From Bemisia tabaci (Eukaryota > Arthropoda > Insecta > Hemiptera > Aleyrodidae): 64,000 nt of DNA. The stretch spans positions 49,250,985 to 49,314,984 of the forward strand of contig NC_092798.1 in assembly GCF_918797505.1 (NCBI RefSeq). Reading direction: 5' to 3'. The notes beneath the pieces are model-generated. The model did not search any database. It was not told the DNA's origin and was given only the letters and a program-made list of their open reading frames with translations. The stretch's first letter is position 1. Each line of letters opens with the position of its first letter. This document shows, piece by piece, positions 44,379-55,334 of this stretch. A program made the position numbers and the translations under genes.

Positions 44379-44846
44379 CCTGACGTAGTAAGTAAGAACA
44401 CCGTATGAGCCTTCCGGCGTTTCAAAATTCCCCATGACAAATCAGAAATTTTCAGGCAAATTTGTTAATTTTTCTCTTCCGATTTTCAAAGGGTTTCCTT
44501 CTTAGCCTGATGCGGAAAGAGTGCAAATCTCAAGGAGACACATTTTTATAACTTTCTTCGAAAATAATTCTTCTCTGAGAAGAAATATGGCAGCATTCGA
44601 ATGTTTATACGGCGCTTTTACCAGCAGGCGTTGCCAAATAAATTCCCTTCGACGGATCCCGAATCATCAGGCGTATTTGTGGATTCTTCTCTTCCGATTT
44701 TCGAAAAATTTCGCTCATGGTTTGATCTAAACAGTATGAAAATTTCGAGAAAAAAAATTTAAAAACTTTCTTCGAAATCATTCTTTTCTGAGAGGCAATT
44801 TTGCAGCATTCGAATGCTCATACAGCCTTTTCACTTATCACGGCAG
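44379..44846. repeat. Two overlapping, diverged family B copies
   Basis: The first runs from about 44379 ('aagaacaccgtatgagcctt') to 44626 ('atgtttatacggcgctttta'). The second, without a left end, starts at 44632 ('ttgccaaataaattccc') and ends 'cacttatcacggcag' at 44846. Confidence 0.7.
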
Positions 44847-44849
44847 TAA

Positions 44850-45129
44850 TCTTGGCATAACTTTAGAGAAAGTAAAAGTCTATACGGATTTGATGGGGAG
44901 GGGAAGCAAAATTTTTGGAAATCTTGGAAATCACCAAAATCGACTGATCCGATTCCAAAATTGGTTTCTATCACCAAATTCTGAGAGGAAGGGACAACTG
45001 TTCTTACTTGCGCCGTTTTACAGAAAAATTGAAGTAGTAATATTTCCGTACAGGGTATCTTGTCTAAGTTCAAGTTCTATCATAAATCAGCCATTAATCA
45101 CACTGCATGCGTAATCACAAAATGGGAGT
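44850..45129. other. Unassigned stretch
   Basis: No repeat or gene motif recognised. Confidence 0.35.
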
Positions 45130-45137
45130 ATGACTAA

Positions 45138-45289
45138 CAGTGGCGTGGCGTACTTTGCGATGTATCGATTGATCTGCCATTGAAACCTTTGGAAAAGGAC
45201 CGATAAGCAGGGTGTTCGCAGTGAAAATCAATTCTTTACCACACCTTCAAATGAGGAGTTATCGAAAATCGATCATTTACTCGCCACTG
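45138..45289. mobile_element. hAT-type MITE with perfect 8-bp target duplication ATGACTAA
   Basis: 152 bp, CAGTGGCGTGGCG...CGCCACTG, flanked by ATGACTAA at 45130-45137 and 45290-45297. The interior ('gatgtatcgatt', 'ggaaaaggaccgataa', 'gtgttcgcag') matches the hAT MITE at 18040-18206, so both belong to one family. Confidence 0.93.
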
Positions 45290-45297
45290 ATGACTAA

Positions 45298-47150
45298 CAC
45301 TATGTCTTTCTCGCGATGACTTCACATTCAGGGAAAAACTTTTAAAGTTTGTCGATACAAACACCCAAGAGAATAATATTAACCCGTTCTCCCCTAACCG
45401 TAATGTATCGTAGATTGACGAAATCATCGGTTGAATGGAATTCTATAAACTAAATCCAGATAAATACTGTATCATCAAATCATGTTGTAAGACTGGGATG
45501 TGATCCCTCGTCGTTTACTTGCATTAAAAAACAGAGAGACTATAAACAGATTATTATCAATTGATTGCCTCTAAATGGACAAAACAGCAACATTTGTTTT
45601 CGTTTTAACAATAATATACAACAGACAATAATTTTACGAAAGGTCAGAGAGCTTGAATTACTGGAAATTTTAATAGTTGAGGAGAAAACAATAATGAAAT
45701 TTCATTTTTGCAAGACTTGAAAAATTGTGACATACTGCTAAAAATGAGAAGTTAAATAAAATATAATTAAAATTAAAATAATTAAATTTCATTTTGCATG
45801 TTTGTAGTCGGAACAGCAAAAGTCCGACTAAAGACAGCCATTGAACCAAGACACTCCATTATTAGAGTAATATTTGGCTAGGTCCTTAGATAGAACGACG
45901 ATTTAAGAAAATTGAAACGCCTTCATATTTTTGTGTATGCAACATGGACATCCGTAGGACACGAATAGTGGTATTCACTCGTTTGGCTGCGATGAAAGTC
46001 GGCCTTTCTCCGTTTTTCAACCTAAAACTTTTAGCTACCAAAGGGTTAATTTTTTGGTGTTCCTTGAGCCAAAACATGCTGCCTCAGGTCCTCTAAGCTG
46101 TATTACAGCTATTGAAATTTTTTCACTCCTTTTTTGAGGCAAATTTTGCATGAATTCATTATAAATTGGCCTGTTGCAAACTTTTGCTAGAGTTAAAGTA
46201 AGAGTTGTTTCGTTCAGAAAATTGCTCAATTTCACGATGAACCACTTAACGTGTGAACCCTTTTTTCAGCGTATGTTTTAAGCATGCTAGTTGGGCTCAC
46301 TTTTTGAAATCACTCGGATGTACCATAGTACAGCACACCAATAAAAAAATGCTATTCGATGGACGGTCCAATTTTTTTTTCCGTCGGATCCGTTTTTCCG
46401 TGTTTGAACCGTTATACTGTCAAACCCTTATGTTCATTCACCAAAAAATCGAATCGACTGCTCAGGGGAAACCCTTGAGAACATTTTTCCGTCACAACCG
46501 TATTATTTCATTTGACAGAAACTTCAAATAAGCTTTTCTACGCTCGAACGACTCAAATTTAGAAGCTTAAAGCCCGTCGCAACTTTCTAGCTAATGAGCG
46601 TCTTTGATATAAGTCCTTGTTCGATCAAAGGCGGGTGAACGTAAGGTGGCTCTTGAGAGGCCGCCATTATCCCTTTTCAAATTTTGAGAATAAAAATAAT
46701 AAAATTGATGAGTATTGTATAAAGGTGGAAAATTACCCCGGAGAACCCATCACGGCTACAGAGGCCAAAATCAGAACCTCATTTTGAACGATTGATTGAT
46801 TTAATTCATGAAAAGGCAACTCAACTGCCGTGATAGCAAAATAGCAGTAACTGCATGCTGGTATGAACTTCGAGACACATAAAAGCATGTGCTAACTATG
46901 GCTTATACAGATTTGCGCTTACGAATAGCATAGCAAAGACATGAAAATAAGATGTCTCCAACATTTCAGTTGTTCGGCACACTTTTCGAAAATAATGCCT
47001 TCTTGTTTTGTATATTTTTAGTAAAAATTCTGAAAGTGCCTTGCGACTATTAGCGCCATCATGAACATAAAGTGAGGTCAATTTTTATTGATGACGCTGT
47101 AATAATCGAGTTGTTTATTCTTTTTAAAACGTTTTCACACACATTCTCCT
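45298..47150. other. Long single-copy stretch
   Basis: Short frames only. 46253-46531 stays open for 92 codons without a recognisable motif. No foldbacks or TIRs found. Confidence 0.45.
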
Positions 47151-47153
47151 CTG

Positions 47154-47384
47154 CACCGGAAAAAAAAAAAAAACACATTAGATCTAGAGTCCAGACTCTT
47201 GAAAACGTTGACAGGAAAAAATACTCTTGATTCAATCAGATTTTTGTTTCAATCAAAAGGAATTCCGCTCAAATTATGAGGCTTGGCTCTTGATTTAAGC
47301 AAAAATCCGATTGAAAAGAGCAATTTTTCTTGTCGATGTTTTTAAGAATCTGGACTCTAGATTCAATGTGTTTTTTTTCCAGTG
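47154..47384. repeat. Family A foldback, copy 7
   Basis: CACCGGAAAA...TTTTCCAGTG, 231 bp, a more diverged copy (right arm lacks several bases at about 47325). Confidence 0.9.
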
Positions 47385-48700
47385 TGACGTATGTATTATT
47401 CAACAACAACGTATGTATCATTTGTTCCGGTACCAGTGTTTGAATACCGTCAAAATCTTTAAAAGTCATCGTGGCCAGCATGTTGAAAATTTAGGAGTAA
47501 TCAGGGATTATCTAGGAGCCAAAATGGTTCCGGTTCGACACCCTGACTGTTCCCTACGTTTATAAAGGTTTTTACAGAAGATCCAGAAATTGTAGTACCT
47601 AATCGCAAAATGTAGTTCATCTGAACTTATTTCATATTATATCTTTTTGTTTACCGCAAATTTCTCCGACGTTCCTCAGAATTTCACTTGACCAGGGTCG
47701 AGGCTCATAAATCTTTAACTGACACCCATTCAGCGAAGCTTTCAATACTTCCTGCAAGCGTTGTTAGCTTCATACGGTCGAGACAACATTCGTTCCGAAT
47801 CATTCGACGCCGGTGCAACGAACTGCCGCGTCCGAGCGCGAGCTCTATGAAAAAGCGACCCGTCCTTGTGTCAATGTCCCGCGGATTATTGCCAGATTTT
47901 GCTGAAAATTAAACATCATCCGACGTAAATAGGTCTGATTTCCAGCACGATTCGGCAACCACGGTCCCGCGGAAAACGCTACGAGCTCGCGATGTCAGTT
48001 TTCGTCAGGTGGAACAAAAACCCGGGCGACGCCACCGACGCGCCGTGCTCTAAGCCGACTGTACACTTCCTCGAAGGGGAAGAAACACTAATCTCCCCGT
48101 TTTTTTTACGTGAGATAAGCGGTTTTCTGCCTAGCGAGACGCAGGACCGGACGATAGCGTGAGAGCGAAAAGAAAATACCTGCTCCCCGACGCTTTTTTC
48201 CCTTCTTTTTTGACACACGCTTTGATTCCGCTCGTCCTCGATCGGGAGATAAATCATCGACAGAAACGAACCCAAACATGAGCCCTGAAAATCATTGCGT
48301 TATACGCGGAATGAGGGTCATACGCGAAGCGTACATGCGCTTTTACGTCAGGAAAAACGACGAATTCGACTTTCGTGGGGGAGAAGAAACTTGTCCAGTT
48401 TCAACGTGAGCCCCCGATCGTGTTAGAGGGCGTGCTTTTGGTGGCTCTCTTGGTGGGTGCGAAGGGGTGTTTCGTTGTCCAAATAAACGGAGGAGCGAGC
48501 GGGACGATTGCCACCCCGGGGGCACGGCGCGGCCCTTGGGAATTGCCGCACATGCGGGGGGCTGGAATTCCAGTTTTGGCCGCTCAAATGGGTCGCTTAC
48601 ACTTGGCACAAAGGCCCCCGTCCGTCGAGGAGGAATCCGGGTTTGCTGGCGAAATTGCGAATGCGGGATGGACGACGGCGAGGATGTTGAATCTAGATTC
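47385..48700. other. Mostly single-copy, GC-richer from 47650
   Basis: 47572-47615 looks like the right half of family G ('taatcgcaaaatgtagttca'). 48400-48690 is CpG-rich with overlapping frames in several phases, so none is convincing. Confidence 0.45.
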
Positions 48701-49410
48701 TTGATAAGTTGACGAACGAAGGACGAAGGAACGTAACTTCACTCCGGGGTTGTCAAATTGACTTGAACGATTATAATTTATTTTATGAAAATGTACCAGT
48801 GCAATTTTAGTCCAAAATTTCCTGATTTTTGCATGAAATCTGAGAAAAAATCAGCGGAATTTTCAGTTAGAAATGACTAAGATTGTTCTGGTTCATACGT
48901 AATTTGTAAGGGAAAATTTGGCAACATCGAAACGGAGTTACGTTCTTTCGTGAGGATGTTGGATCTAGATTTCTGATAAGTCGTCGGACGAAGGACGAAG
49001 GAACGTAACTTTACTTCGAGGTTACCAAATTGCCTCGAACAATTAATGTATTTTATGAAAATGTATCAGTGCAATTTTCATCCAAAATCTCCTGATTTTT
49101 GCATGAAATCTGAGGAAAAATCGGTGCAATTTTTAGGATGTTGGATCTAGATTTTTGAAAAGTCGGCAGACGAAAGACAAAGGAACGTAACTTCACTCCG
49201 AGGTTACCAAATTGATTCGAACTATGAATTTATTTTGCGAAAATGTTCTATTGCAATTTTAATCCAAAATTTTCTGATTTTTGCATGAAGTCTGAGGATA
49301 AATCAGTGACATTTTCGGTTAAAAATGACCGAGATTGCCCTGGTCCATACGCAATTTATGAGGAAAAATTTGGCAACATTGAAATGGAGTTACGTTCTTC
49401 CGTGAGGAAA
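48700..49410 (+). repeat. Tandem array of family C elements with their flanks (3 units)
   Basis: Units start with 'gaggatgttggatctagatt' or a close variant at about 48677, 48952 and 49135. Each continues 'acgaaggaacgtaact' and a family C body. The second unit is shortened to about 183 bp. It lacks the inner right half and the 'ggagttacgttctttcg' end. Confidence 0.85.
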
Positions 49411-49668
49411 ACGATGAGTTCCTTGACTTTCCTCAGTTTTTACCCTTTCTTCTAATTTCTTCAGTTTCTTCTAATCCTCCAACATTTACCCTGATTTCTG
49501 AATTCTGATTGAAAGAACTCAACTTCACTCCAAATTGACTTAACCAATTAATTTGTTTTTCAAAACTGCACCAGTGCAATTTTAATCCAAAATTCGATTT
49601 TGTGAATCTGAGAAAAATCATGAATTTGCAGTTCAAAATGCCCGAAATTCTCCTGTCTCAAACGCAAT
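49411..49668. repeat. Left part of a further family C copy
   Basis: 'gaactcaacttcactccaaa' and 'ccagtgcaattttaatccaa' resemble C. It runs to 'caaacgcaat', where family D is inserted. Confidence 0.6.
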
Positions 49669-49925
49669 TGGACCGCGTTAAGTAGAAAGGAGCCAAGCCG
49701 TCATCAGCAATCGCCAAATATATCTGGGCATATCATTTTTTACACGAAAACGGTTGTGCGGATTTTCGTGCAAATTTTCGTAGAACTTCTGCCTAGCACG
49801 AAGCAAATTCCTTGAAATTTTCAAAAAAAACCAGCAGGAATGTTCTTTTGTAAAAATTTAAATTGCCCAGTTTAATTTGGCAATAGCTGATGTGGCTTGG
49901 TTCCTTACTGCTAAACGCAGTCCCA
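49669..49925. mobile_element. Family D element, copy 3, nested in C
   Basis: TGGACCGCGTTAAG...CTAAACGCAGTCCCA. The flanks join to 'acgcaatttacgacggacaa', matching the uninterrupted C copy at 49349 ('acgcaatttatgaggaaaaa'). Confidence 0.88.
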
Positions 49926-50395
49926 TTTACGACGGACAATTTAGCAACATTAAAATGGAGTTGCGTTCTTTGGTGATGGATACGACGAAGGTGGTTTGTT
50001 TATACGCGGAGACGAGATTGTATCCGACACCGGGGGGGGGGGCCCAACCCTTGACGGGGGATCCGCAGCCCTGGGAGACCGCTTCGTCGCAGTGAAAATT
50101 GAGATGAGACTTTGGAATTGTAAGCTTGAGAGATTTTGGCCGGATAAAATCCAAAATTTTTCTGAAAAATAAAAATAAAAATTGATTTAGAGAATATAGT
50201 ATAAAATATATTTAAAAATGAAAAAATTCACAGCCTAGTGACGTATCTGGTGACATTTTCCATTGAATCAAGTGTATTTCAGCAGATGAGATCATTTTTT
50301 CCTATCTTTTCCCATCATTGTTCAATGTGTGAACCAAGGGTATATCCTCGTGTTTAGTTCACTCGGTACACTTCTGAAAGCACAATAAAACAACA
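49926..50395. other. C right end, then unassigned
   Basis: 49926-49980 is the C right half ('ggagttgcgttctttggtga'). A G-run lies at 50032-50042. The rest is not recognised. Confidence 0.5.
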
Positions 50396-50399
50396 CTAA

Positions 50400-50640
50400 A
50401 AAGTTCGGTCATATGAATCGACTGTACGGTGCCCAATATCCGCCGTATTGTTCGGTTCATGCGACCGCTCTCTCGGTTCTGGGAATCGTATTCTCGGTTC
50501 GTGCGACCGGGTTTTTCGTTGGTTCTGTTCGGTTTGAATGCTCGGTTGCATGCACGATGCCCAGAACCGAACAATACGACCGATATTGAACACCGAACAT
50601 TCGGTTCATGTGATCGAAGTTGTTTTCTCAGTGTAGTTGC
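50400..50640. repeat. Foldback with 'cggttcatgygacc' words
   Basis: 'aagttcggtcatatgaatcg' pairs approximately with 'cggttcatgtgatcgaag'. 'gccgtattgttcggttc' pairs with 'gaaccgaacaatacgac'. The centre repeats 'cggttcgtgcgaccg' variants, so several alternative hairpins are possible. Confidence 0.75.
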
Positions 50641-50689
50641 CACGTAAACAGAAAATGCATCAAATATTAGACACCTGCCAAGTCTCCAT

Positions 50690-50765
50690 TCCCTGAAAAT
50701 CGTCAACCACCAACGGGATTCGAACTTGGAACCTACCACCTTCGAGTCAGACCTTACCAACGAAT
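50690..50765 (-). pseudogene. tRNA-derived (SINE-like) segment
   Basis: On the minus strand 'ggttccaagttcgaatcccg' is a good B box. Upstream 'ttggtaaggtctgactcgaa' resembles the D-arm/anticodon region. The A box would lie past 50769, where a foldback interrupts the sequence. Likely the head of a SINE or a tRNA fragment. Confidence 0.55.
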
Positions 50766-50768
50766 TTA

Positions 50769-51098
50769 CACGGAGAGAAAAAACTTCGTGCGTGGGACCC
50801 GAAGTTTAGGTCATATGGATCTCTGAAGTTTTCGGATTGAGCATATAAACACTTGAGTCCAGCTGCTGAGGTTTGGATCACACATCTGAAACTTCAGTTC
50901 TTACATCTGAAGTACTGCGGTTTTCACATCCGAAAAACTTCGGTTCAAAGTACTTCAGATGTAAGAACTGAAGTTTCAGATGCGTGATCCGAACCTCGAT
51001 AGCTAGACCTAAAGTGTTCAGATGCTCAATCCGAAAACTTCAGAGATCCATATGACCTAAACTTCGGGTCCCGCGCACGAAGTTTTTTTCTCCGTGCG
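50769..51098. repeat. 330-bp foldback with ~145-bp arms
   Basis: 'cacggagagaaaaaacttcg' pairs with 'cgaagtttttttctccgtg'. 'taagaactgaagtttcagat' (50960) pairs with 'atctgaaacttcagttctta' (50886). The loop is about 35 bases. Repeated 'cttcag' words inside allow slippage. Confidence 0.92.
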
Positions 51099-51099
51099 G

Positions 51100-51945
51100 T
51101 TTGGCAAACGAACATTTGCGCCTATTGTGCGACGACGGGGCTGAATCGGGAACAGTCGGGTGAGGAACGGCTCATTTTAATTTGAGGAATTGGTCGGGAC
51201 TCAGGAGTGCGAATGCGGGTCAAGTTGCCGCTTGGCGCTCGAGAGCTGTGTAAACACTTAAATCATTTTCAGCTCGTTCGACCAACATTCCGGCCATTAG
51301 CATTGCACAATGGCCACTTGCATCAAGCCGGAAAAACTTCAGACCCGACTCCGTCCGAACTCCGTTTTATTTCGGAGGTAAAAACGCCTAACACCTCTCA
51401 CAATCCCCGTTCCTCCGACGTAAGAGCGTAACTGCTTTCCGATTTGAGCCTTACCGTCCGTTTACTCGATGCTTTTCGGGACTCGTGTGGAAATTGAGGT
51501 GCGCTGTTTCGTCAGAGGAGAGATGAACTGTTCAATTCATCATAATCCTCCTCGAGTTTCTGGCTTTTGAGGTAGCTCCTGCTTTGTTTCATATCCGGAG
51601 ATCAAACACTCGTGCGATAGAAGAGTTTTTTTTTCACTTCGGAATCGAATTAAAAAAACGAAAATAAATAACCCGACGGCTGAGTTCCAAAACCGCGTAT
51701 CTCGATTGCAATATTTTAAAAATCTACGTGCGTGACTTTATTTTGCAGGAGGAAAGAAACCGAACATTACGATTAGAATTTTTCTCTGATTTTTCTTGCG
51801 CGACTCCCTAGTCAGCCTGTAAAAATTTGAGAATTAATGCACGGTTTCTTTTTCTTCCAAGAAAGAATATGTCGGCTCTGATTGTGAAATGTTGCAATCG
51901 GCATTCGGAGTTTTGGAACCACTGGTCAATTCACGATGGATCGCA
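51100..51945. other. Single-copy stretch
   Basis: A plus-strand frame of 74 codons (51207-51431) has no recognisable domain. Nothing else seen. Confidence 0.4.
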
Positions 51946-51949
51946 CCTA

Positions 51950-52200
51950 CATATCGTCGTTTTTGAAGAAAGAACGTAACTATATTTCAATGTTGCCAAA
52001 GTTTTCATCGCACATAAGATTTCTGCCAGGAAAATCTTAGGCATTTCTATGAAAATTTCACAGACTATTCCTCTCAACTCATGTGAAAAGCAGAAAAATA
52101 TTGAACCAAAATCGCACAGGGGTCAATTTCAAAATCTACTGTCATAATCAGAATATTCTTTCTTAACTTTGCATTTTTGATGGAAGAAAATTTGCCGCTG
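51950..52200. mobile_element. Family C element, diverged
   Basis: 'aagaaagaacgtaactatat' and 'caatgttgccaaagtttt' at the left. The right half is poorly conserved. Confidence 0.5.
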
Positions 52201-52424
52201 GTTAAGCTCATAGTTACTCTTGGCTGAGATTTCCCGCATAACGTAGCTTTCCTCCATCTGTTTTAATTATCCCAACTGGACTGGGGAAAGAAATGGATCG
52301 TATCAAGAACTGATATTTTTGAATCAATGAGAATCAATAAATTATTTCCCTCTACTTGTTGTTTTCGAAAAGACGTGCACCTCATGATGTGACAGCGTAG
52401 GAAGAACCTGGAATATAGTACTTA

Positions 52425-52585
52425 CTTGCCGTTCTGATGCGCATCAATGCAATCACAGAATGCCGCCCGGAAAATACGACTTCAATTCTGAGTATATGCA
52501 AGACGAGCTCCGCCATGTTCGAATAGTGGTATCTAGATTTATCATTGTTCTGCCATAAGCTCATCACGGCGCAAGATTGAAATAC
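52425..52585 (-). repeat. Interspersed repeat, partner of 59840-59985
   Basis: The complement of 52465-52565 matches 59870-59970 ('tctagataccactattcga', 'gcggagctcgt', 'atactcagaat'). About 87% identical by eye. Substitutions are not concentrated at third codon positions, so no protein constraint. Confidence 0.8.
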
Positions 52586-52671
52586 TGTAGATACCACTGT
52601 CTAATTTCGCTTCCTTCGTTACGTTGAATAAACTTTTTTACAAAGCACAAATGACGATCTCTACACACAGA

Positions 52672-52977
52672 AAGAATCAACACAAAAGTTTGGTTAATAC
52701 TGGAAGTAAAACACAAAATGACACTAGACTTCGGTTGAAAATTTCGAAAGAAAATGTCCGCTAGATTTCTTGAAGAAATTAAATGAAAAACGAGTGGTGA
52801 GTACGAACGTCGCAATCGGGGGAATGCATTTTCCCATCTTCATTGTTTTCTGTGCTAAACTCACCGCAAACTGTACCAAAATAGCCTTTGTGTTGATTTG
52901 CATGTGTTTCACCTCCTACATTAACCTCAAGTAACACGAGAACACAAACATGTGTATCAGTGCACTGTTAAAGAAAA
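52672..52977 (+). mobile_element. Family M element, copy 2
   Basis: Ends 'cacagaaagaatcaacacaa' and 'cacgagaacacaaacatgtg'. Interior complement of 12345-12652 ('cgcaaactgtaccaaaat', 'gggaatgcattttc'). Confidence 0.8.
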
Positions 52978-53125
52978 AAATAGAACACAAAGTTCACACA
53001 CAAAAGAAGCTCTGGTATAGGATCGCTATCAGTGGCGGTTGGGTGTCACAGAGCGTACAGAAGCGCTGTAAAGAGTGACTTAGTTGTAATAGTAGAACAC
53101 AAAGTCGAGAAGATTTGGACTTCGT

Positions 53126-53256
53126 TTTGCAATAAGGAACTACACCTTCCGGCTCTTATAAAAGCGCCTATCTGAGTTTGGAAAGTAATAGAACATCTGT
53201 TGTTTCTTCGATGAGTCAGAAACTATATAGCCCCTGATTGCGAAACGGAGTCCACC
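53126..53256. repeat. Family G foldback, diverged
   Basis: 'ggacttcgttttgcaataag' against 'gattgcgaaacggagtcc'. Confidence 0.75.
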
Positions 53257-53581
53257 AATCGTACGTAGGTAATAAACACAGAAAATGTGTTATACCGGGC
53301 ATTATCCCGTCTGGAAACGGAGTAGCTTTGCAAGTTTCGCTAAAGGGCTTTTACATATTTGCGGACCAAATAGTACTCCTAATACGAGAATGAAAAGCTA
53401 CTCCCATGTCGCTTACTTTCATTTACGCCTTTTTCGAGCATGATTCTTTAAAGTCAGAGGTCGATTTGTGTCCGCAGGGCAAGTCCTGGAAAAAAATCTC
53501 CGACAACATACCTCCGTCCAAACTTACGAGTCTGAGATCCTAATTTCCCTTGTGTCCGCCCATAAGCTACTGCGCCCTGTA

Positions 53582-53839
53582 CTGCCATGCTAAGGAAAAA
53601 CGCCGTATGCGCCATCAGGCGCTGCCAAATTTCCTTAGATAAATCACGATTTTTTAGATCAATGTGTGAATATTTCTATTCCGATTTTACGGAAGATTTC
53701 TATTTGTAAGGAATATGATCCAAAAAGTCTGAAGATTTCAAAGAAAAACATTCATAACTTCCTTCAAAAATAATTAATATCTGAGAGGAAATTTGGCAGC
53801 ACTGGAATCTGCATACGGCGTTTTTACTTGGCGCAGCAG
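53582..53839. mobile_element. Family B element
   Basis: CTGCCATGC...GCGCAGCAG, flanked by TGTA / TATA. The inner arms 'cgctgccaaatttcctta' / 'gaaatttggcagcac' are conserved. Confidence 0.85.
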
Positions 53840-54029
53840 TATACTTCAGCGCCGCAACCTGCCGTGGATTTCTGTTTCGGGTTTTGGCATTTAACAAAAA
53901 TAAACAATTGGTCAGGAAAAGCTAAGAATCACCGAATATATATTCAATCTTAAGGAAACGGAGGAGAATTATTTTAGTGACCTCGCGCTGACAACATAAG
54001 CAATGTAATCGGGCGAGACAAAACTTGAA
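53840..54029. other. Unassigned stretch
   Basis: Nothing recognised. Confidence 0.3.
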
Positions 54030-54325
54030 GCACATTTTGCAATTAGGAACCACAATTTCTGGCTCATTTTAGGAACAACATATGCGCCATTAGTTTCCTG
54101 TGAAAATAGGTGTTTTTATTTATGAGCAAAAATTTAAGTTCCTTATTGCAAAATGCAGTTCATTAAAGATCGGAGGTCAACGTTACTTAGACTACATTTT
54201 GAAATCAGGGACTAAAATTGTTGGTTCATTTTAGAAACGATGTAAGTGCCTTAAGTTTCTCCTTGCAAATAGGTGCTTTTACGGATGGGTCAGACATTTT
54301 AGTTCTTTATTGCAAGATTACGTCC
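54030..54325. repeat. Two adjacent family G foldbacks
   Basis: First 54030-54165 ('cacattttgcaattaggaac' to 'ttccttattgcaaaatgcag'). Second 54193-54325 ('ctacattttgaaatcaggga' to 'agttctttattgcaagatta'). Same orientation, about 165 bp apart, so possibly a tandem duplication. Confidence 0.82.
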
Positions 54326-54637
54326 ACTTCTCGCTCGGAATTCCCGGATGATGATGATTCCCGGTACATTACTAGAAAAAATTCCACGACATTCCGGCAA
54401 AATTCCGATTATTTCAAACGAAAACTCGCTAATTGCGCAGGAAAATTCCAAGATCAGCACATTTTCCGCAAAGCTCTGCAAATTTCCCCCAAATGTCAAA
54501 ATACATTCCCTGGTAATGCACAGAATTGCTGGACACCGTATTTTTTAACATCAACCAGCTTTCGTGGTAATTTAATCTTTTTACCACGTTTAGTAGTTCA
54601 TTATTCGACATCAACCTGATGGATGGTCGGTTGTAAA

Positions 54638-55007
54638 CACAGTTAAAATTTCCGTGTTTTTTGTTAATATGGGTTACTTTGAGTTAATTTTTTCCGGATC
54701 ATCCAAAAGACTTGGTTGATCGACACAAGTTTTGGTGAAATCTACCAAAACCGTGGGTCACTCTGAGACATCTGGGAATGAACGAAGTGTCCTGCTGAAC
54801 TAATGTACTCTTGTTTCACTTAATACTCTCAATGGTTCAGGCGGCTTGCGTCTAATTTATAACGAGTTTGCAAATTTTTAACCGAAAGATTTGGTCAATG
54901 TAACCCCCCAAAAAAATCTAACCGAATAATACTAACCGCACGCACAGGTTACTTTGTGCTCTGCATCCGATATCAACACAAAATGTCGGTTATTTTTCTT
55001 TACTGTG
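54638..55007. mobile_element. 370-bp CACAGT...ACTGTG TIR element
   Basis: Left 'cacagttaaaatttccgtgt' and right 'tcggttatttttctttactgtg' are imperfect inverted ends. Inner 'gggttactttgag' / 'caggttactttgtg' lie in direct orientation. The ends resemble families M and the 1069-bp element. Confidence 0.6.
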
Positions 55008-55021
55008 TGGATGGTGTTCAG

Positions 55022-55272
55022 CCTTCACTACGGTGATCATCCCTTTGAGGTGAAACATTTTCTGAGGATAACCTTATTTTCGGGAAGTTGTTATTTTAAA
55101 GTTATACAACATGGCAACTGGCAGTGGATGTTTCCCGGTGGAGTTGGTAAAAGTCGAGCAGGCAGCTTACAAGCCTCGAGATAAATATTCCTTACCGCCA
55201 CCACAGCCGCCACGCTGCTGCTGCTGTTGTAAGCGTGTTGCCGCTTTATTGCCATCCAAATTTCAGAGCTGA
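55022..55272 (+). CDS. Candidate first coding exon: 53-codon ORF in a strong start context
   Basis: ATG at 55111 is in 'acaacATGG' (A at -3, G at +4). The ORF begins MATGSGCFPVELVKVEQAAY, continues with a proline-rich PPPQPP segment and a run of five cysteines, and stops at TGA 55270-55272. An acceptor-like 'tttactgtgtggatggtgttcag' ends at 55021. A donor-like GTAAGC starts at 55229, inside the Cys run, giving a phase-1 coding exon of 118 nt after the ATG. The CTGCTGCTG tract could also be a plain microsatellite. Function unknown. The Cys cluster would suit metal binding or palmitoylation only if real. Confidence 0.3.
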
Positions 55273-55334
55273 AGATAACCAATGAATGTATCGGAAAGAC
55301 GCCTTAGATTCATGATATTGCAGGTAATTTAGGT

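Noticed and set aside
48375..48712. Overlapping frames of 60-109 codons in the GC-rich patch
   Set aside because: Three phases on the plus strand and one on the minus are open together, which is compositional.
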